Shown here piece by piece: positions 59,330 through 64,000 of a stretch of 64,000 nucleotides of DNA. Source of the DNA: Aphrocallistes beatrix (Eukaryota; Porifera; Hexactinellida; Sceptrulophora; Aphrocallistidae); assembly GCA_963281255.1 (NCBI GenBank), contig OY725488.1, positions 7,041,524 through 7,105,523 of the forward strand, given 5' to 3'. Both the position numbers and the translations under genes were made by a program. Under the pieces are notes generated by a model that made no database searches, was not told where the DNA came from, and saw only the letters and a list, made by a program, of their open reading frames with translations. Position 1 is the first letter of the stretch; each line of letters starts with the position of its first letter.

Positions 59330-60226
59330 ATGGCTTTCCTGAAAAGATTTTTTGAAGGTATGCAGGAGATGGACGCACCCTATTTTGGAGATATAGGTAA
59401 AGATGCGGGGGACTTATTTACAGAAGATCTAGATCATCAGAAGGTGAAACTCAAGATCAGTTCCAAGAGTACGGACGGATTCGAGTTCAAAACTACTGGA
59501 GAACATAACCGGGAGGACTCGAAAACGTCCGGCAAGATAGACTTGAAATACAAGATTCCAGATCATGGAGCTACGTATTCAGAAGTTTGGGATCTGAAAA
59601 ACAACCTCTCTGCACGGCTGGAGTTAGAGAAGAAGGTTCGTCAGAGGCCGCTGAAGATGGAGATTGGGGTGGGAATGTTCCCTTTGCACGAATCGAAAAT
59701 AGCTGCGGATGGGGCCATAAAATATTCGCATACAAATGCGGCTTTCATATGCTCGGGGAAGTATGAGGCGGATGGTTTCAAGTCCAACCATTCTGTCATA
59801 GTCGGCAAAAGCGGTCTGTTCTTAGGTGGACGTGTAGGATTCGATTGGAATAAGAAGCAGTTGGAAGAGAAAGAGGTGGTGATTGGGATGAGTGCGAAAT
59901 CACACCAACTAACTGTAGGCATGTCCGATGATCTACATACGCTGCATTGCAATCTCTTTCATGAGGCGAATCCTACATTTAGCTATGCGGCCAAAGGGCA
60001 GCATTGCTTTGTTGAGAATAATACGAAGTTAGCAGGCGCTTTCAAGTACAAGCTAAATGACATTTCTACGATTCGTGGGACTTTGAACAGTTGCGGGCTA
60101 CTCGGTTTATCATATCGGCAGAATATTCGCCCATCCGTCGCCCTAACATTCAGCACAGAAATAAATGCTCTTAATTTCGCAGCTGGCAACCATAAAACTG
60201 GTCTCTCCTTAGAGCTAACTCCTTAG
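59330..60226 (+). CDS. VDAC: Mitochondrial voltage-dependent anion channel (VDAC/porin)
   Basis: One uninterrupted frame of 298 residues. Residues 16 onward, APYFGDIGKDAGDLFTEDL, match the VDAC start (PPTYADLGKSARDVFTKGY), so the protein has about 14 extra N-terminal residues (MAFLKRFFEGMQEM) unless translation begins at the later ATGs (M11 or M14). Alternating beta strands follow, with YSEVWDLKNNL corresponding to FTEKWNTDNTL of human VDAC1, keeping the membrane-facing glutamate (E73 there). The end LGLSYRQNIRPSVALTFS, then NFAAGNHKTGLSLEL, matches the eukaryotic porin signature. VDAC forms the 19-stranded metabolite channel of the outer mitochondrial membrane. An AATAAA at 60625-60630 may be its poly(A) signal. 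Confidence 0.93.
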   Translation: MAFLKRFFEGMQEMDAPYFGDIGKDAGDLFTEDLDHQKVKLKISSKSTDGFEFKTTGEHNREDSKTSGKIDLKYKIPDHGATYSEVWDLKNNLSARLELEKKVRQRPLKMEIGVGMFPLHESKIAADGAIKYSHTNAAFICSGKYEADGFKSNHSVIVGKSGLFLGGRVGFDWNKKQLEEKEVVIGMSAKSHQLTVGMSDDLHTLHCNLFHEANPTFSYAAKGQHCFVENNTKLAGAFKYKLNDISTIRGTLNSCGLLGLSYRQNIRPSVALTFSTEINALNFAAGNHKTGLSLELTP

Positions 60227-61422
60227 TTCTTGAGTAGATCACATTAGTAGGTCCTACCCATAGGTAAGTCTGTGTGAAGAACATTGTTAGAATGTAGTGA
60301 TAACTGTGTTTGTCGAATGTTCACTGTACTTATTGTCCCAGGACTAGTGTTAATTGTTTGTTTTGATAGGGCACTTATTTACATTTATACTTATCGAAAT
60401 CAAAGTAGCTTCTTTTTTATCTCGATAGATGGGATCTCGGATTGATATTGGTTTTTAAGTCTGAATGATGAGGTGAAAGCTGATTAAGTTCATCATGTTT
60501 AACTGGTGCCTGGAGGATATGTTAAGTTATTAACCATATCACTGGGTATTAATTCGACAGGAATCTTAATATTTTAACAATACTGAATATACGTATATAG
60601 CTACGTAATATTTCTCTGGTTGCCAATAAATCAAATCCATCCAAATGTTTTCGATATACTACATATCGTATATGGTTTGGATATCTGCACCGTGTTAACA
60701 ATCTCTTTTAGGATAAATGTGACGAGTCTTAGAAAGATCATTTTTAGCAAGTTTATTCGTGGGATTTTCTAAATCGGTCATTGTTAATTTTCAGTAATTA
60801 ATATTTAGACATAATTACTGACTCAAGTACATATACATGTACATATACGTATGTAATTAGGCCGTGCGTCAAACTATTTCTAACCTAATTGCGAGATTTT
60901 CAAATTAAACTTGCGTTAGTAATTATTCCAAAGTTCTAAAGTGATGCTGTACACTTATTATTTCTTTTATGGTTGTAGAAACAAAAATCTTGGGACTGAC
61001 AAAATTCAACAAATAATAACATCTCGAAGCTGCTCCTAATGACACCGAGATGCACGGTGAAATTTTATTTCATCAACATATGGCAGCAAGTAAGATAGCA
61101 ATTTTGATCTACGAAGCATCATGGACATCTGAAAATTGACTCGAATCACTACAATTATACTATACACGTACTACCCAGTACCATATCCTTGCTCTCTGTT
61201 ATATTCTACTACTGAAACTTGTTTTACTTAGCAGACCTTGGATTGCTCACAGATACAGAATATCGCTAGTCTAGCTGCTACACTAAATTATAAGCACTGA
61301 CCTCGTCTTATATAAAAGCTGTTGATAGTTTGCAGATTAAACTTTAGGTAGTTACATTGTCGCTCTCTCTCCCTCTGTTCATTCAACAAACAAACGTTCA
61401 AGGCTTTTATCATATAAATGCA
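60227..61422. other. Intergenic interval between VDAC and DRAP1
   Basis: About 1.2 kb, AT-rich, with the VDAC poly(A) signal candidate at 60625-60630. Acceptor-like AGs end at 61335 and 61347. A CT-rich stretch (61360-61377) lies in the probable DRAP1 leader. No gene or mobile element was recognised. Confidence 0.5.
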
Positions 61423-62322
61423 ATGCCTCCCAAACGCAAATTCAACAGTCGTTTTCCTTCCGCGCGCATCAAGAAGATAATGCAGTCAGATGACGACATC
61501 GGAAAGGTTTCAGCCCCTGTTCCACTGGTTGTCAGTCGAGCCGTGGAGGTTTTCTTGGAGTCTCTTCTCTCCAAAGCTCAGGAACAGTTGGAGAAGTCCA
61601 AAACTGCTTCAAAAACTCTTTCACCCGCGCACCTCAAGCGTTGTATTGAGACTGAGCCCAAGTTTGACTTCCTTCGGGATTTAGTTCAGCACGTGGCAGA
61701 CATCAGACCGACCACACCTGAGATCGCCTCGCGCGCCCAGAGCCTCGCGATGAACCACAAACACCCCACCGCATCTGGCCCCCTCGGTCCTTCCTCCAGC
61801 TGCACCACGCCGACAGGGGACGTGAAAAGAAAGAGGGGGAGACCCCCAGGCTCTGGGAAGAAATCAGGGGATGGAACAGCTGTGAAGAAGCCTAAACAAG
61901 TATTTTTTAATGCTGATGGCACTCCATATAAGCCTCGACGCGGCAGGAAATCTAAAGCCTGGAAAGATGCTGTTGCTAGAGGAGAGAACCCTCTTCTCGT
62001 GCTCGGACAAACAGCTCAACCCTCTATTACCTCACAGGTTCCCCCTTCCGTAATCCACACCCTCCCACCACCTCCAATCGCACCCGATCAGCCCTTAGGA
62101 CCACAAGAGGACATGAATGCGCATACTCACTCCCGACTCGTCATTGACGGTTCTGCTCCCTCAGACAGTCCCGCCCCTGCTAGCACCTCCAACTTATTAG
62201 TGCCGTCTGCGGCTCCATCAAATGATACCAAATCGAAATCTCCCACTCCTCACCTGAATAGCTACAATATGAGCGCCATACTAAACAGAGAAGTGAGTGA
62301 GGATGACGACTATGACAGCTAG
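61423..62322 (+). CDS. DRAP1: DRAP1/NC2-alpha, histone-fold transcription corepressor
   Basis: One uninterrupted frame of 299 residues (human 205). The start [20 protein letters not shown] and the histone fold to about residue 85 ([38 protein letters not shown]) follow NC2-alpha closely. An AT-hook-like [13 protein letters not shown] comes at about 126-138 and a second basic RRGRKSK motif near 167. The tail is Pro/Ser-rich and ends DDDYDS, like human DRAP1. With DR1 (NC2-beta) it binds TBP on DNA and blocks TFIIA/TFIIB recruitment. I chose ATG 61423 because the protein then starts exactly like its homologues; the frame is open further upstream but has no in-frame ATG there. An out-of-frame ATG five bases upstream (61418) might reduce initiation. 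Confidence 0.93.
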   Translation: MPPKRKFNSRFPSARIKKIMQSDDDIGKVSAPVPLVVSRAVEVFLESLLSKAQEQLEKSKTASKTLSPAHLKRCIETEPKFDFLRDLVQHVADIRPTTPEIASRAQSLAMNHKHPTASGPLGPSSSCTTPTGDVKRKRGRPPGSGKKSGDGTAVKKPKQVFFNADGTPYKPRRGRKSKAWKDAVARGENPLLVLGQTAQPSITSQVPPSVIHTLPPPPIAPDQPLGPQEDMNAHTHSRLVIDGSAPSDSPAPASTSNLLVPSAAPSNDTKSKSPTPHLNSYNMSAILNREVSEDDDYDS

Positions 62323-62775
62323 GAGGACTTTCTCTGTTAGCACTAGTTACACAGCACTCCGCACCTCGGCTACGATTATTTTCAAATGAGATATTTGTTT
62401 GCAATTTCTTATTAGTTAAATCGAGTTCATTGTCATGTGACTCTTGCTTGGTAATATCTAATACTACCACACTAACGCTAACCTGAATTCATGAGGTTCA
62501 GTCATCAAGGCCCTATAGCTATTTAAATGGTACTACTCTATTTGTGCATTAATCGTCGTGTCTAGGGTTTATTACCGAAACCGGCCCCATGCCGGATAAA
62601 GAAAATTGGAGTGGTGATGGGGCATGGAGAGGATTGCCATCCAACAAATTGAACCTTAAAAAAGCTTCCACATTCCTGATTTGGTGTGACGTATATTTTA
62701 TGTTGCCTCACCAACCCAAGAATGAGAACACACTCCCATCCCGCTTGTGTTTTTTCGCCACTAATTTGTTATATA

Positions 62776-63267
62776 CAGTCGACTCTCGTTAACACGTACA
62801 CCAAGGGACCGTGGAGATTTGTACTCCTTATCCGGAGTACGTATTAACCGAAGTACGTACATAGCCACATTTGTCCAAAATACTTAATATACATAGTGAT
62901 AACTACGTGAGAGTATGAAATTGTACTTGTCAAATAGAGAACTCATTATCCATGTTGTATTAACGAGATTCGACTATTTTCATTGAGAAATATCTGTCTA
63001 GTATCTATCTACCTACATACTACGTACCATATTCAAAGTGGTGGTAGGCACACACCTGTTCGTATTAACAGATGTATTTAGTATTGAAAACGCACTGAAG
63101 GGGACCCACAAATCGTACTTATTATCCGATATTTCGTCTTATCCGTGTTCGTGTTAACCGGAGTTCGTTTGTATATATTTTGCCATAGATTAGGTTGGGG
63201 AATCAAAACTTGTACTTCTTATCCGATTGTACTCCTTATCCGTGTTCGTATTAACGAGAGTCGACTG
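62776..63267. mobile_element. Tigger/pogo-like non-autonomous element, 492 bp
   Basis: Inverted termini CAGTCGACTCTCGTTAA / TTAACGAGAGTCGACTG, perfect over 17 bp, flanked by TA at 62774-62775 and 63268-63269. The inside contains many TACTCCTTATCCG and GTATTAACCG sub-repeats, mirrored toward both ends. No transposase frame was found. Confidence 0.93.
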
Positions 63268-63440
63268 TAATATACTTTTACGATAAAACGTAGATTTAGA
63301 TTTTTTTTGTTATCTCAATCAGGACGTCGTCATGATGACGTTAGCATAATATTGTAGAAACATCCATTACTGAACATTTCATCGGTCACACTTAATTAGG
63401 ATTTATTCTTATATTCATGTGTGATATTCATCTTGGTAAA

Positions 63441-63748
63441 CGGACATTTCGTCGCATGGATATTTCGTCGCGGACATTTCGTCACATAGACATTTTGTCT
63501 CCTGAACATAAGTTACCGGATAATGAGTAGCGTCCCTGGAATTTTTGTCCCCGAAATATTCGTCTCATTAGAGACTAAAATAAACGGGTACTAATATGTA
63601 AGGAACGGAAATTGAGGCTTTTGGAGTGGAGTATATTTGAAAAAAAGGGCGAAAATGAGGGCTTTTTATTGAGAAATAAGTAGGTACAAATTGGACATTT
63701 GGGGACAAAATTCCGCGTGACGAAATGTCCGTGCGACGAAGTGTCCGT
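63441..63748. mobile_element. Inverted-repeat element of GGACATTTCGTCGC units
   Basis: Head units CGGACATTTCGTCGC, ATATTTCGTCGC and GGACATTTCGTCAC run from 63441 to about 63502. The tail has inverted counterparts, GTGACGAAATGTCCGTG and CGACGAAGTGTCCG (63716-63748). The subunits are internally repeated, giving a compound terminal inverted repeat. Class unknown. Confidence 0.7.
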
Positions 63749-63891
63749 CATTCATTAATCTTAGTAGGTGATGATGATGCGTTAAAATTTAAACAGCAAA
63801 TGAGTAAGGCGGGCCAATGTCAGATTGAGTTGGGACTGTTATTGTATTTTAGACGAGGTTTTTATCTACCTTTTTCAATAGTAGCCATCCT

Positions 63892-63997
63892 CATACATCC
63901 CACTTTTTTCACTCTCTATTGAACCATATACTCCTCCCATAATGTCCCGCCATGTCCCACGAAATCCTTCTTTTATCATGGTTTAAAGTTGTATGCA
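63892..63997. mobile_element. MITE of the GCCAACTGTCCCG family, copy 5
   Basis: CATACATCCCACTTTTTTCAC, then AATGTCCCGCCATGTCCCAC, TTTTATCATGG and GTTGTATG match copies 1 and 2 in order. It has the same orientation as copy 1. The window ends three bases later. Confidence 0.6.
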
Positions 63998-64000
63998 TCC

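Larger units (their letters stand above)
62323..64000. other. Intergenic flank with three mobile-element copies
   Basis: No gene is seen downstream of DRAP1. The interval contains a Tigger-like element (62776-63267), a GGACATTTCGTCGC repeat element (63441-63748) and a further MITE copy at the window edge (63892-63997). Confidence 0.6.

Noticed and set aside
1-64000. tRNA, rRNA or other structured RNA genes
   Set aside because: I saw no convincing A/B-box pairs with cloverleaf pairing or rRNA signature sequence; absence is not proven without a covariance search.

Overview
The window looks like a stretch of an animal nuclear genome. It is AT-rich, its genes are split by short to medium GT-AG introns, and it carries metazoan gene families (PNT+ETS and ERG-like ETS factors, KANSL1, DRAP1, CDC45, ASPSCR1/TUG, VDAC). 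Many DNA-transposon remnants sit between the genes. An invertebrate, perhaps an early-branching animal such as a sponge, fits the divergence of the proteins, but the sequence alone does not prove a phylum. I recognise ten protein genes, all on the + strand; exon joins were checked by reading phase.

Left half (1-45 kb): a repeat-filled flank (1-8.7 kb) is followed by a KANSL1-like chromatin gene (8736-12112), an ETS1/2-type factor with PNT and ETS domains (14.7-19.2 kb), an ERG/FLI-like ETS factor without a visible PNT domain (22.7-28.1 kb) and a Capicua/BBX-like HMG-box factor (36.7-39.3 kb). The gaps hold hAT, Tc1/mariner, pogo/Tigger-like and unclassified MITEs, several with intact target-site duplications, one nested inside another, plus eroded transposase fragments.

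Right half (45-62.3 kb): denser and more GC-rich in exons. In order: a ubiquitin-specific protease with a RING-like zinc finger inserted in its catalytic domain (45276-48278), CDC45 (51043-53200), a WD40-only COP1-like protein without RING or coiled coil (54529-56380), then three genes with uninterrupted coding regions: ASPSCR1/TUG (56613-58346), a VDAC porin (59330-60226) and DRAP1/NC2-alpha (61423-62322). Only 232 bp separate the COP1-like and TUG genes.

Themes: ETS factors are classical ERK outputs and, in vertebrates, COP1 substrates; the window also has a RING-less COP1-like protein, a DUB with a RING insert and a UBX-type p97 adaptor. The most unusual items are the USP-RING architecture, the RING-less COP1 relative, the tandem ETS1/2-ERG pair, and a one-strand gene layout with acceptor-like sites just before start codons that would suit spliced-leader trans-splicing (hypothesis only).
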